From NCBI RefSeq assembly GCF_013408535.1, contig NZ_JACBZA010000001.1, positions 2,130,850-2,194,849 of the forward strand: a DNA stretch of 64,000 bases, in the 5' to 3' direction. The notes beneath the pieces were generated by a model that worked only from the letters and a program-made list of their open reading frames with translations, was not told where the DNA came from and did not search any database. The first letter of the stretch is position 1. Every line of letters starts with the position of its first letter. A program made the position numbers and the translations under genes. Shown piece after piece: positions 27,548 to 36,042 of the stretch. The stretch is from Actinopolymorpha cephalotaxi (GTDB lineage Bacteria > Actinomycetota > Actinomycetes > Propionibacteriales > Actinopolymorphaceae).

Positions 27548-27946
27548 ATGTCGGCGATCGTCGTCGGATACGTCGACAAACCGGAGGGGCGTGCCGCCCT
27601 CCGCCGTGCCGCCACCGAGGCCAAACTCCGCCAGGCCAGACTCGTCGTGGTCAACGCCCAGGGCGCCGGCGCCCAGGGCGCCGTGGAGGCCGACGAGGCC
27701 GTTGCCGGAGTCCGCGCCGAGTTGGACGCGCACGGACTGGGCTACGAGTACCGCGAACTGGGGCAGGGCGCCGAGCCGGCCGACGACCTGATCGCGGTCG
27801 CCGACGAGGTGGCCGCCGAGTTCATCGTGATCGGTCTCCGCAGGCGTTCGCCGGTAGGAAAGTTGATTCTGGGCAGTAACGCCCAGCGAATTCTTCTGGA
27901 CGCCTCGTGCCCGGTGCTGGCGGTCAAGGCCGACCCCGACGTCTGA
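27548..27946 (+). CDS. Universal stress protein (UspA family)
   Basis: 132-residue single Usp domain. It opens with the typical strand IVVGYVDKPEGRAALRRAA. The ATP-binding loop is in the late block FIVIGLRRRSPVGKLILGSN followed by AQRILLDASCPVLAVK, a recognisable G-2x-G-9x-G(S/T) type pattern. Such proteins bind ATP and help survival under starvation or redox stress; targets are not predictable. The start ATG 27548 has a weak GGAGG-type site (CGGAGGTGCCCC). Confidence 0.9.
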   Translation: MSAIVVGYVDKPEGRAALRRAATEAKLRQARLVVVNAQGAGAQGAVEADEAVAGVRAELDAHGLGYEYRELGQGAEPADDLIAVADEVAAEFIVIGLRRRSPVGKLILGSNAQRILLDASCPVLAVKADPDV

Positions 27947-28301
27947 GGGGGCGAAGGCCAGGCTCGTCTGGTCGGCCCCCGGCCGCGGGTTCCGGCTGTC
28001 GGACATCACACCAGCAGAGTCACCCCGGGGCGGATTTCCCGTGCCACGGCGCGGGCATACAGTCTGCGAGCACACACGGCCCGGGGAGTGCGGGGGAAAT
28101 GTGTCATTTGGAGGCCGACGTATGCTGGAACATCGAGCATCCGGGCCCGACCGCGTGAGGCGCACTCGTGCCGCGAAGTCATCCTGACAATCCCTACCAG
28201 GTGCCGTGCGTGCATCTGGCCGAGAGCATGTCAGAATGCTCTCTTGCGCACTTGCCCGGTGTCCCGGTCACTCTCACCACTAGTACGACGAGAGGAAGGT
28301 C
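27947..28301. other. 355-base leader and promoter region of the primary sigma factor gene
   Basis: No gene is seen. An 8-bp perfect hairpin (28222-28243) sits about 60 bases before the start codon. A GGGAAAT block near 28104-28110 followed about 19 bases later by GTATGC resembles the GGAAT-N18-GTT layout of SigR-type promoters, which are known to drive hrdB in Streptomyces. The match is incomplete, so I mark it only as a possibility. The ribosome site is GAGGAAGG just before GTG 28302. Confidence 0.35.
28222..28243 (+). promoter_or_regulatory. Perfect 8-bp hairpin in the rpoD leader
   Basis: GAGAGCAT (28222-28229) pairs with ATGCTCTC (28236-28243) across a 6-base loop and is followed by TTGCGCA. 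It may be a leader structure or a weak terminator of upstream read-through; sequence alone cannot decide. Confidence 0.4.
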
Positions 28302-29918
28302 GTGTCGTCCCGCACGTCCCGGAATGCCCAGCTTCTTGACAGCCCGGAAGTCCAGCGACTCGTCGACCAAGGTCGCGAGCGTGGGCACGTCACCGCCGAG
28401 GAGGTGCGTGGCGCGTGTGAGGAAGTCGGTATCGACAAGACCCAATGGGCTCACCTGCTGCGGTACCTCGGTGAGGAAGGTGTGACCGTGTCGGTCGACT
28501 CCACAACTCAGACGACCCGCAAGCGGGTGGCCGCGGCCGCCTCTCGCCGGGCCGCCGCTGTCACCCAGAGCGCCGCGACCCCAGCCAAGCCGGCCGCTGC
28601 TCCGGCCCACAAGACCCGCAAGGTCAAGGAAGCCCCCACCACGCCTCCGGCCGCCGCCAAGGTGGCCGCTGTCGGCGACGTGGCCCAGCCCACCGAGCTG
28701 TCCACCGAGGCGCCCGAGGCCGCCGAGCCCACCGAGGCCGAACTCGCCGCCGGGAGCACCCCCGACGCCGAGGTCTCCGCGGTGACCGCCCGGCCCGCTG
28801 CCAAGCGCGCCGGTGCCAAGACCGCGAAGAAGGCCGTCGGGGCCAAGGGCAAGAAGGCCGTGTCCGGCAAGGCCGGCGGCGACGCCGGGACCGAGGGTGA
28901 GGCCGACACCGACGCCGAGTTCAACCCTGAGCTGGAGGAGGAGGGGTTCGTCCTCTCCGAGGGCGACGACGCCGACGAGCCCGAGCAGCAGGTGATGGTC
29001 GCCGGCGCCACCGCCGACCCGGTGAAGGACTACCTCAAGCAGATCGGCAAGGTCCCCCTGCTGAACGCCGAGCAGGAGGTCGAGCTGGCCAAGCGGATCG
29101 AGGCCGGCCTGTTCGCCGAGGAGAAGCTCGGCGGCGAGGCCGGAGCGCCTCCCGCGGACCTGGTGACCGAGTTCGAGTGGATCGCTGAGGACGGCCACAA
29201 GGCCAAGAACCACCTGCTGGAGGCCAACCTCCGCCTCGTGGTGTCGCTGGCCAAGCGTTACACCGGCCGCGGCATGCTCTTCCTGGACCTGATCCAGGAA
29301 GGCAACCTCGGCCTCATCCGCGCGGTGGAGAAGTTCGACTACACCAAGGGCTACAAGTTCTCGACGTACGCGACCTGGTGGATCCGGCAGGCGATCACCC
29401 GCGCGATGGCCGACCAGGCCCGCACGATCCGCATTCCGGTGCACATGGTCGAGGTGATCAACAAGCTCGCCCGGGTCCAGCGGCAGATGCTGCAGGACCT
29501 CGGCCGCGAGCCCACCCCGGAGGAGCTGGCCAAGGAACTCGACATGACCCCGGAGAAGGTCATCGAGGTCCAGAAGTACGGCCGGGAGCCGATCTCGCTG
29601 CACACCCCGCTCGGCGAGGACGGTGACTCCGAGTTCGGTGACCTGATCGAGGACTCCGAGGCGATCGTTCCGGCCGACGCGGTCTCGTTCACGCTCCTGC
29701 AGGAGCAGTTGCACGCCGTGCTGGACACGCTCAGTGAGCGTGAGGCTGGCGTGGTCTCCATGCGGTTCGGGCTCACCGACGGCCAGCCCAAGACCCTCGA
29801 CGAGATCGGCAAGGTCTACGGCGTGACCCGCGAGCGGATCCGCCAGATCGAGTCCAAGACGATGTCCAAGTTGCGGCATCCGTCCCGTTCGCAGGTTCTG
29901 CGCGACTATCTCGACTGA
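28302..29918 (+). CDS. rpoD: RNA polymerase primary sigma factor (RpoD/SigA/HrdB)
   Basis: 538-residue principal sigma factor. Residues 1-60 form a conserved region 1.1-like helical part ([40 protein letters not shown]). A long Ala/Lys/Glu-rich linker (about 65-215) follows, as in other actinobacterial primary factors. Then come region 1.2 ([20 protein letters not shown]), regions 2.1-2.4 ([40 protein letters not shown]), region 3 and region 4.2 ([20 protein letters not shown]). It ends in the canonical [11 protein letters not shown]. Starts at GTG 28302 behind GAGGAAGG. A nearly identical shorter copy follows directly at 30134. Confidence 0.96.
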   Translation: MSSRTSRNAQLLDSPEVQRLVDQGRERGHVTAEEVRGACEEVGIDKTQWAHLLRYLGEEGVTVSVDSTTQTTRKRVAAAASRRAAAVTQSAATPAKPAAAPAHKTRKVKEAPTTPPAAAKVAAVGDVAQPTELSTEAPEAAEPTEAELAAGSTPDAEVSAVTARPAAKRAGAKTAKKAVGAKGKKAVSGKAGGDAGTEGEADTDAEFNPELEEEGFVLSEGDDADEPEQQVMVAGATADPVKDYLKQIGKVPLLNAEQEVELAKRIEAGLFAEEKLGGEAGAPPADLVTEFEWIAEDGHKAKNHLLEANLRLVVSLAKRYTGRGMLFLDLIQEGNLGLIRAVEKFDYTKGYKFSTYATWWIRQAITRAMADQARTIRIPVHMVEVINKLARVQRQMLQDLGREPTPEELAKELDMTPEKVIEVQKYGREPISLHTPLGEDGDSEFGDLIEDSEAIVPADAVSFTLLQEQLHAVLDTLSEREAGVVSMRFGLTDGQPKTLDEIGKVYGVTRERIRQIESKTMSKLRHPSRSQVLRDYLD

Positions 29919-29934
29919 CGCTCGACCTACGCTG

Positions 29935-29971
29935 CGCAGGACCCGGGCCGGGTGGCGGCCCGGGTCCTGCG
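29935..29971 (+). terminator. Strong hairpin terminator between the two sigma genes
   Basis: A perfect 15-bp stem (29935-29949 with 29957-29971, beginning CGCAGGACCCGGGCC) and a 7-base loop lie 17 bases past the first sigma stop. It is followed by TTGTGCGTT. It should separate the transcripts of the tandem sigma genes. Confidence 0.75.
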
Positions 29972-30002
29972 TTGTGCGTTCCGGCGTCCCAGCCGGTAGA
30001 CT
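29972..30002 (+). promoter_or_regulatory. Candidate promoter of the second sigma gene
   Basis: TTGTGC (29972-29977) and TAGACT (29997-30002) are separated by 19 bases. TAGACT is a good actinobacterial -10 box for the primary sigma factor; the -35 box is weaker and the spacing slightly long. It lies directly behind the terminator of the first sigma gene and 131 bases before GTG 30134, supporting independent transcription. Confidence 0.5.
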
Positions 30003-30023
30003 CTGCGATCTTGGACGCTCTTC

Positions 30024-30053
30024 CGCCCCGTACCCGCTCAGGAGTACGGGGCG
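30024..30053 (+). promoter_or_regulatory. Perfect 10-bp hairpin in the second sigma leader
   Basis: CGCCCCGTAC (30024-30033) pairs with GTACGGGGCG (30044-30053) around a 10-base loop. If transcription starts near 30009, this would be the first structure in the 5-prime leader. It could tune mRNA stability or act as an attenuator. Confidence 0.45.
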
Positions 30054-30133
30054 TTCGGCTTACTGGCCACCGTCGTATCCGCGTCAGTCCATTGCCGCGC
30101 CCCCGCGGGTGCCGGCTCGACCGAAGGAGGAAC

Positions 30134-31249
30134 GTGGCCGCGCAGAGCAGGACCGAGGTCAAGAACAGCACCAAGGCCGGCCCGAAGAACGGTCCCGAGG
30201 CCGGTCCCGAGTCCGGCCCTGAGGCTGCAGCCGGGACCAGCGGTGAAGCCGGGCAGGCGGCTCCCGAAGAGGGCTTCGTTCTCGCCGACGACGACGCCGA
30301 CGAGCCCGAGCAGCAGGTGATGGTCGCCGGTGCCACCGCCGACCCGGTGAAGGACTACCTCAAGCTGATCGGCCGGGTCTCCCTGCTGAACGCCGCGCAG
30401 GAGGTCGACCTGGCCAAGCGGATCGAGGCCGGCCTGTTCGCCGAGGAGAAGCTCGGCGGTGAGGCCGGACCGCCTCCCGAGGACCTCGTCGCGGAGTTCG
30501 AGTGGCTGGCCGAGGACGGCCGCCTCGCGAAGAACCACCTGCTGGAGGCCAACCTCCGCCTCGTGGTGTCGCTGGCCAAGCGTTACACCGGCCGCGGCAT
30601 GGGGTTCCTGGACCTGATCCAGGAGGGCAACCTCGGGTTGATCCGTGCGGTGGAGAAGTTCGACTACTCCAAGGGCTACAAGTTCTCGACGTACGCCACC
30701 TGGTGGATCCGGCAGGCGATCACCCGCGCGATGGCCGACCAGGCACGCACGATCCGCATTCCGGTGCACATGGTCGAGGTGATCAACAAGCTCGCCCGGG
30801 TCCAGCGGCAGATGCTGCAGGACCTCGGCCGGGCGGCCACTCCGGAGGAGCTGGCCAAGGAGCTGGACATGACCCCGGAGAAGGTCATCGAGGTCCAGAA
30901 GTACGGCCGGGAGCCGATCTCGCTGCACACCCCGCTGGGTGACGATGGGGGTTCGGAGTTCGGTGACCTGATCGAGGACTCCGAAGCTGTGGTGCCGGCC
31001 GACGCGGTGGCGTTCAGGCTGTTGCAGGAGCAGGTCTACTCCGTCCTCGAAACCCTGTCCGAGCGCGAGGCGGGCGTGGTGTCGCTGCGCTTCGGCCTGG
31101 GCGACGGCCAGCCCAAGACGCTGGACGAGATCGGCAAGGTCTACGGCGTGACCCGCGAGCGGATCCGCCAGATCGAGTCCAAGACGATGTCGAAGCTGAG
31201 GCATCCGTCGCGCTCGCAGGTGCTGCGCGACTACCTCGACCTCACCTGA
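30134..31249 (+). CDS. Second primary-type sigma factor, tandem paralogue of rpoD
   Basis: 371-residue sigma factor starting at GTG 30134 behind a strong GAAGGAGGAAC site. From [11 protein letters not shown] to the end it differs from the upstream RpoD at only about 26 of roughly 300 positions, and regions 2.4 and 4.2 are identical. It lacks the region 1.1-like start and long linker; instead it has a 55-residue Gly/Pro/Glu-rich N-terminus ([18 protein letters not shown]) and shares only the acidic EEGFVL...[14 protein letters not shown] block. It ends DYLDLT instead of DYLD. Promoter specificity should equal RpoD; differences are expected in auto-inhibition, core binding and expression. Confidence 0.93.
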   Translation: MAAQSRTEVKNSTKAGPKNGPEAGPESGPEAAAGTSGEAGQAAPEEGFVLADDDADEPEQQVMVAGATADPVKDYLKLIGRVSLLNAAQEVDLAKRIEAGLFAEEKLGGEAGPPPEDLVAEFEWLAEDGRLAKNHLLEANLRLVVSLAKRYTGRGMGFLDLIQEGNLGLIRAVEKFDYSKGYKFSTYATWWIRQAITRAMADQARTIRIPVHMVEVINKLARVQRQMLQDLGRAATPEELAKELDMTPEKVIEVQKYGREPISLHTPLGDDGGSEFGDLIEDSEAVVPADAVAFRLLQEQVYSVLETLSEREAGVVSLRFGLGDGQPKTLDEIGKVYGVTRERIRQIESKTMSKLRHPSRSQVLRDYLDLT

Positions 31250-31277
31250 GGTGACCCCACGTCCGTGGGGTCACCTC
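31248..31277. terminator. Bidirectional terminator overlapping both stop codons
   Basis: GAGGTGACCCCAC (31248-31260) pairs perfectly with GTGGGGTCACCTC (31265-31277) around GTCC, a 13-bp stem with a tight tetraloop. The arms reach into the stop codons of the second sigma gene and of the convergent glucoamylase-family gene, so it can end both transcripts. Confidence 0.75.
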
Positions 31278-32919
31278 ACCTGCCCGTGCCGGCGGATCGT
31301 CCGGCGCTGAAGCGTTCCCGTGCCAGCAACGGCCGGATCGCGCGTTCCACCTGCCCACGGGAGAAGTACCCCCGGATGTCGTCGTGGCTCAGCGCGTTGC
31401 CGATCGGGCCGAGAACCATCGCCTGGTCCAGCGCGAGGTACCTCCGCGCGACCGTGCCGCTGCGTACCGCCACCGCGTCATAGAACCCGCCCGGCCCGTA
31501 GGAGTCGAAGTCGTGCTCCAGCCGGAGGAGGTTGTCCACCGCCGCGTGCTGGGCGTAGGGCAGGGCGAGGAAGGACGCGTGCGGGGTCACCACGCCGTCC
31601 CCGAAGGGCTTGGTCGGCTGGGCGGGCCGGCAGCCCTCGTAGCCGAGGTCGACGTCGGTGCCCTCGATGTCGGAGGGGTAGCCGGTGGGGTCCATCCCCA
31701 TCGCGTCCACCCCCCACGCCGCGTATCCGCCTCGCGGGTCGCTGGCGGGGGAGAAGCCCCAGTAGCCGTACTTCGCGTCGTTCAGCCCGTGTTCGATCTG
31801 CCCCTGCACGTACGCCGGGTGGTTGACGCCCCAGCTGCGCGGTCCCCAGCGCTCCTCCGGCACGAACATCGCGGGCATCAGCGCCTCGAACATGTCGCCG
31901 CCCCAGGTCGGCACGAACCGCAGCCCGCGGTACTCGTAGGACCCCTCGAACACCGGTACGCCGAGGTAGCTGGTGGAGAAGCCTGCCGGTCGCTGTTCCG
32001 GCCAGCTCCAGTCACAGGAGGCCGGGAAGGTGCGGTACGGGGCGTAGTAGTGCTTCGCCGGGATCTGTCCCATCGCGATGCCGACGTAGCTCGCGATCCG
32101 GGGTTCGGAGTTGAGGATGTCGTAGTGGTTGCACGTGTACCAGACGTCCGGGCCGCGGCCGCGGTAGTTGCCGGTCACCGAGCAGCCGGGTGGCTCCTCG
32201 TCCCAGAAGCCGCCGCGGAGCAGCCCCGCCGGGAAGTCGGCGCCCCTGCCCTGCGGGTCGTAGAAGAAGCCGAAGTCCATCCGGTCCAGCAGGTGCTGGG
32301 CCTGGGCGGCACGGGCGGGCATCGCGCCGCGTACCACCATGAGGGCGGCGGCCAGCCAGCCGTTGTCCACCGAGGACAGGAACGGGTGGACGGTGTTGCC
32401 GTCCTCGGGCCACTTGCGCAGGACGGCGCCGGTGGCCGGGTCGTACCAGTTGTAGAACATGCCGGACGACTCGTGGAAGGACAACCGGCCGAGAGTGTCC
32501 AGCGTCTGCCGCACCCGGTCGTCGGCCTCCTTGGCGCCGACCACGCCCAGGTCCCGGGCGGCGACGGTGCTCCAGAGATAGCCGCCGATGTTCGTCGGAG
32601 AGGTGTAGCCGCTGCGGGAGCCGGGCGCCAGGTCGCCGCCGATGTAGTCCGCCGGCAACCCGGTGGCCGGGACGACCATCGCGTCGAAGGACCGCCAGGT
32701 GTCCCGGGCGTAGCGCAGGAGGGTCTGCCGCTCGGCCGGGAGAGTGGCGCTGCTCATGGACTGCTCCCCGGCCTGGGCGTCGGCGTGCTCGGACGGCTGC
32801 ACGGCGGTCAGAGCGGTGGTACGGACGGTGGCCGGCCGTTCGGCGGCCAGCGCGGGAGTGGCGCCCACGATCGACAGGGCCAGGAGGAGCGGGACGGCGG
32901 TGTGCTTCCAGCGGGCCAT
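31276..32919 (-). CDS. Secreted glucoamylase-family (PF10091-type) protein
   Basis: 547-residue exported protein. A Sec signal peptide (KHTAVPLLLALSIVGATPALA) precedes an (alpha/alpha)-toroid domain. The first half (about 65-230) has DUF3131-like features (RYARDTWRSFDAMVVPATGL, SPTNIGGYLWSTVAARDLGV, SVDNGWLAAALMVV). The second half is the glycoamylase-like domain (TSYLGVPVFEGSYEYRG, FVPTWGGDMFEALMPAMFVP, YGYWGFSPASDPRGGYAAWG, VVTPHASFLALPYA). Related bacterial proteins act on beta-1,2- or other glucans at the cell surface, but the substrate here is undetermined. The start is ATG 32919 (MARWKH). Confidence 0.85.
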   Translation of the reverse strand: MARWKHTAVPLLLALSIVGATPALAAERPATVRTTALTAVQPSEHADAQAGEQSMSSATLPAERQTLLRYARDTWRSFDAMVVPATGLPADYIGGDLAPGSRSGYTSPTNIGGYLWSTVAARDLGVVGAKEADDRVRQTLDTLGRLSFHESSGMFYNWYDPATGAVLRKWPEDGNTVHPFLSSVDNGWLAAALMVVRGAMPARAAQAQHLLDRMDFGFFYDPQGRGADFPAGLLRGGFWDEEPPGCSVTGNYRGRGPDVWYTCNHYDILNSEPRIASYVGIAMGQIPAKHYYAPYRTFPASCDWSWPEQRPAGFSTSYLGVPVFEGSYEYRGLRFVPTWGGDMFEALMPAMFVPEERWGPRSWGVNHPAYVQGQIEHGLNDAKYGYWGFSPASDPRGGYAAWGVDAMGMDPTGYPSDIEGTDVDLGYEGCRPAQPTKPFGDGVVTPHASFLALPYAQHAAVDNLLRLEHDFDSYGPGGFYDAVAVRSGTVARRYLALDQAMVLGPIGNALSHDDIRGYFSRGQVERAIRPLLARERFSAGRSAGTGR

Positions 32920-33086
32920 GGCGGCGTCCTCCCCGAGCCGCGCGGGCGGCCCGACCGCCGGAACGCTCCGCGCTGATCGACGCCGAGTATGGCCGGGAAA
33001 GCGTGGCCGGAGAAGATCCACGCGGGTCCGGGTGCGACCGGTCCCGGACGGGCGGTGGTCCGGCAAACGCCTCCGGACGTGAAACG

Positions 33087-33112
33087 GCCGGTCACCCTGG
33101 AGGGTGACCGGC
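33087..33112 (-). terminator. Intrinsic terminator behind the DUF7455 gene
   Basis: A perfect 11-bp stem (GCCGGTCACCC at 33087-33097 with its complement at 33102-33112) and 4-base loop. On the minus strand the stem is followed by CGTTTCAC, a short T-run. It lies between the DUF7455 stop and the glucoamylase-family gene. Confidence 0.65.
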
Positions 33113-33131
33113 TCGTTCACATCTGTGGGAG

Positions 33132-33155
33132 GTGTGCGGCCTAGTCGCCGCACAC
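33132..33155 (-). terminator. Second hairpin behind the DUF7455 gene
   Basis: GTGTGCGGC (33132-33140) pairs with GCCGCACAC (33147-33155) around a 6-base loop, 10 bases past the DUF7455 stop. With the hairpin at 33087 it forms a tandem termination region. Confidence 0.55.
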
Positions 33156-33165
33156 GGCACTGTTC

Positions 33166-33372
33166 CTAGTTGGGGTTGTCCGCCGCGAGCCGGTTGGTCT
33201 CGTCGTGGATGTCGGACGCGACCTCCCGGAGCTTCTCCGAGTGCTCTCGTCCGTGGTGTCCGCAGAACAGCAGCTCACCGCCGGACGCGAGGGACACCCT
33301 GACGTAGGCCTGGGCGCCACAGCGGTCGCAGCGGTCCGCGGCCGAGAGCGGTGTAACAACTGCAGCAGTCAC
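33166..33372 (-). CDS. Small zinc-ribbon-like DUF7455 protein
   Basis: 68-residue protein with CDRCG near residue 15 and CGHHGREH near residue 37, a CxxC/CxxH-type metal site on two beta hairpins (AYVRVSLASGGELLFCGHHG), then a helix (SEKLREVASDIHDETNRLAA). The family is found throughout actinobacteria, often beside topoisomerase IV genes as here; function unknown. GTG 33372 is chosen because the upstream sequence lacks similarity. The start overlaps the stop of a possible small upstream frame by 4 bases. Confidence 0.8.
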   Translation of the reverse strand: MTAAVVTPLSAADRCDRCGAQAYVRVSLASGGELLFCGHHGREHSEKLREVASDIHDETNRLAADNPN

Positions 33373-33572
33373 GTGATCTTCACTCCGATCCGTCGGGGAC
33401 TCCACTCCAGCAACATCAAACCAGGTGCACGGTGTTCCCGCTCCCGGGGTTTTGCCCCGCAGAGTCCGACGACCTCGCCGGCCAGGACATGTGCCATGTG
33501 GCCAACGTACTGCGCGATCGGCGCACGCGCCCGGCCCGGTCCCGCGAGGTACGGGACCTTTGGCAGCGTCAT
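33369..33572 (-). CDS. Possible small coupled protein upstream of DUF7455
   Basis: 67-codon frame from ATG 33572 (MTLPKVPYLAGPGR...). Its TGA overlaps the GTG of the DUF7455 gene in a GTGA arrangement, as seen for translationally coupled genes. It contains YVGHMAHVLAGEVVGLCGAK and a basic tail (LLEWSPRRIGVKIT), vaguely like small Cys-containing actinobacterial proteins. No strong ribosome site is present and I find no certain family, so it may be a chance frame. Confidence 0.35.
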   Translation of the reverse strand: MTLPKVPYLAGPGRARAPIAQYVGHMAHVLAGEVVGLCGAKPREREHRAPGLMLLEWSPRRIGVKIT

Positions 33573-33826
33573 CGGGCCGTTTCGCCCCTCGGTGCTGTGG
33601 TCAACGTCACAGCGGCCGAGGCGACGAGTCCGGCGGCACGGAACGGACTTTCCTCCGAGAGGAGGAGGATTCGGACACGTGAAGATCACGACCGGCGGTC
33701 GGCGGCGTGGGAGTGGGCCACTGTCGGAGGCCCTGGGTAGCCTGACATTCGCATCGGCGGCCATTTCCAGCACTGCGGCCGGATGCCACTGAAAGCACCT
33801 GCATCGACACGGAGAGGAGTCGTCGG
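33373..33826. other. 454-base divergent region upstream of parE
   Basis: The left half may encode the small protein at 33369-33572; the right half (33573-33826) holds no gene and should carry the parE promoter. GTGATCTTCAC (33373-33383) and its exact complement GTGAAGATCAC (33679-33689) form a distant 11-base inverted repeat. A purine-rich GAGAGGAGGAGGA at 33657-33669 looks like a ribosome site but no good frame follows it. Confidence 0.4.
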
Positions 33827-35905
33827 TTGACTCGGCCCGCGGACCTGGACCACTCCGGCTACACCGCCCAGCACCTCACGGTTCTCGAGGGCCTCGAGGC
33901 GGTGCGCAAGCGGCCGGGGATGTACATCGGGTCCACCGACACCCGGGGACTGATGCACTGTCTCTGGGAGCCGATCGACAACGCCGTCGACGAGGCGCTC
34001 GCCGGCGCCTGCAGCCGCATCGACGTCATCCTGCACGCCGACGGGTCGGCGGAGGTACGCGACGACGGCCGGGGGATCCCGGTCGACATCGAGCCCCGGA
34101 CCAAGCTGTCCGGCGTCGAGGTCGTGTTCACTCGGCTGCACGCCGGCGGCAAGTTCGGCGGTATCTCCTACACCGCCTCCGGCGGACTGCACGGCGTCGG
34201 CGCGTCGGTGATCAACGCGCTGTCCGCCCGGCTCGACGTCGAGGTCGACCGCTCGCCCGCGAAGTGGGGTATGAGCTTCCGTCGCGGCGTGCCGGGCACG
34301 TTCTCCGACGACGGGCCGCGGGCGTCCTTCTCCAAGGGGTCCGGACTCGCCAAGATCGGCCGGGTCAAGCGGGGTACGACGGGGACGCGGGTGCGCTTCT
34401 GGCCCGACCGGCAGATCTTCACCAAGGACGCCACGTTCGTCTTCGACGAGCTCGTCACCCGGGCCCGGCAGACCTCCTTCCTGGTGCCCGGCCTGGAGGT
34501 GGTGGTCCGGGACGAGCGCGAGGCCGAGGTCCGCGAGGAGAGCTTCCGGCACGACGGCGGCATCGCGGAGTACTGCGAGTTCCTGGCCACCGACGAGGGC
34601 GTGACCGACGTGCTCCGGCTGCAGGGCGGGGGTCACTTCACCGAGACCGTCCCTGTGCTCGACGACCAGGGCCATCTCGCCCCGAGCGACGTCGAGCGGG
34701 ACCTCGCCGTGGACGTCGCGGTGCGATGGGGCACCGGATACGAGACGGAGATCCGTTCGTTCGTCAACGTCATCTCCACGCCCAAGGGCGGCACTCACGT
34801 GCAGGGCTTCGAGCGCGCGCTCGGCGGCACGTTCAACGATGCCCTCAAGGCCACCCGCGTCCTGCGGGCCAGCGAGCCCGACGTCACCAAGGACGACATC
34901 CTGGAGGGGCTCACCGCGGTGGTGACCGTCCGGTTGGCCGAGCCGCAGTTCGAGGGCCAGACCAAGGAGGTGCTCGGCACCCCGGCGGCGGCGAAGATCG
35001 TGTCCCAGGTCGTCCGCAACGAGCTCAAGGCGTTCCTCACCTCCTCCAAGCGGGGCGAGAAGCAACAGGCGCGCGCGGTCCTGGAGAAGGTCGCCTCCGC
35101 CGCCCGGGCCCGGCTCGCGGCCCGCCAGCACCGCGACGCCCAGCGGCGCAAGAGCGCCCTGGAGTCGTCGGCGCTGCCGGCCAAGCTCGCCGACTGCCGT
35201 TCGACCTCTGCGGACAACACAGAGTTGTTCATCGTCGAGGGCGACTCCGCGCTCGGCACCGCGAAGCTCGCCCGCAACGCGGAGTTCCAGGCACTGCTGC
35301 CGATCCGCGGCAAGATCCTCAACGTCCAGAAGGCGTCCGTCTCGGACATGCTGAAGAACGCCGAGTGCGCGGCCATCATCCAGGTGGTCGGTGCGGGATC
35401 GGGGCGTACGTTCGACCTGGACGCCGCCCGCTACGGCAAGATCATCTTCATGGCCGACGCCGACTCTGACGGCGCGCACATCCGGTGCCTGCTGGCCACG
35501 TTGTTCTGGCGCTACATGCGGCCGCTGGTCGAGGCCGGCCGGGTCTACACCGCCGTCCCGCCACTGCACCGGTTCGAGCTCACCAACCCCAAGAAGGGGC
35601 AGAGCAAGTTCCTCTACACCTACTCCGACCAGGAGTACCAACGCACCTGCGTCCAGCTGGAGAAGAAGGGCGTCCGCTGGAAGAACCCGCCCCAGCGTTA
35701 CAAGGGGCTGGGGGAGATGGACGCCGACCAGCTCGCCGAGACCACGATGGACCCCCGGCACCGCACGCTGCGCCGGATCACCATGGCGGGAGCGGAGGAG
35801 GCAGACCGGGTGTTCGACCTGCTGATGGGCAACGACGTGGCACCCCGGCGGGAGTTCCTGGTGGCGAACGCCTACGAGCTGGACGACGCCCGCATCGACG
35901 CCTGA
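33827..35905 (+). CDS. parE: DNA topoisomerase IV subunit B (ParE/GyrB family)
   Basis: 692-residue type IIA topoisomerase ATPase subunit. GHKL ATPase motifs are EPIDNAVDEALAGAC, VRDDGRGIPVDIEP and ASGGLHGVGASVINALS. The TOPRIM domain has EGDSALGTAKLARN and ADADSDGAHIRCLLATLFW, followed by KRYKGLGEM-type QRYKGLGEMDADQLAETTMD. With the ParC homologue at 37496 it should form topoisomerase IV, which decatenates chromosomes; gyrase proper would be encoded elsewhere. It appears to start at TTG 33827, seven bases after GGAGAGGAG, an unusual and weak start codon. Confidence 0.92.
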   Translation: MTRPADLDHSGYTAQHLTVLEGLEAVRKRPGMYIGSTDTRGLMHCLWEPIDNAVDEALAGACSRIDVILHADGSAEVRDDGRGIPVDIEPRTKLSGVEVVFTRLHAGGKFGGISYTASGGLHGVGASVINALSARLDVEVDRSPAKWGMSFRRGVPGTFSDDGPRASFSKGSGLAKIGRVKRGTTGTRVRFWPDRQIFTKDATFVFDELVTRARQTSFLVPGLEVVVRDEREAEVREESFRHDGGIAEYCEFLATDEGVTDVLRLQGGGHFTETVPVLDDQGHLAPSDVERDLAVDVAVRWGTGYETEIRSFVNVISTPKGGTHVQGFERALGGTFNDALKATRVLRASEPDVTKDDILEGLTAVVTVRLAEPQFEGQTKEVLGTPAAAKIVSQVVRNELKAFLTSSKRGEKQQARAVLEKVASAARARLAARQHRDAQRRKSALESSALPAKLADCRSTSADNTELFIVEGDSALGTAKLARNAEFQALLPIRGKILNVQKASVSDMLKNAECAAIIQVVGAGSGRTFDLDAARYGKIIFMADADSDGAHIRCLLATLFWRYMRPLVEAGRVYTAVPPLHRFELTNPKKGQSKFLYTYSDQEYQRTCVQLEKKGVRWKNPPQRYKGLGEMDADQLAETTMDPRHRTLRRITMAGAEEADRVFDLLMGNDVAPRREFLVANAYELDDARIDA

Positions 35906-36042
35906 TCCGTGCCGGTGCGGCGGCTGAGCCGGGTGCCGCACCGCCGCGCCGGCGCCTGACCCGGCGGCGAAAGCCTTTACGGGCCCTTTACGCGGCGCGA
36001 CCGATCGGGCACGGTGGTCATCCCACGAGAAGGGGGACCACC

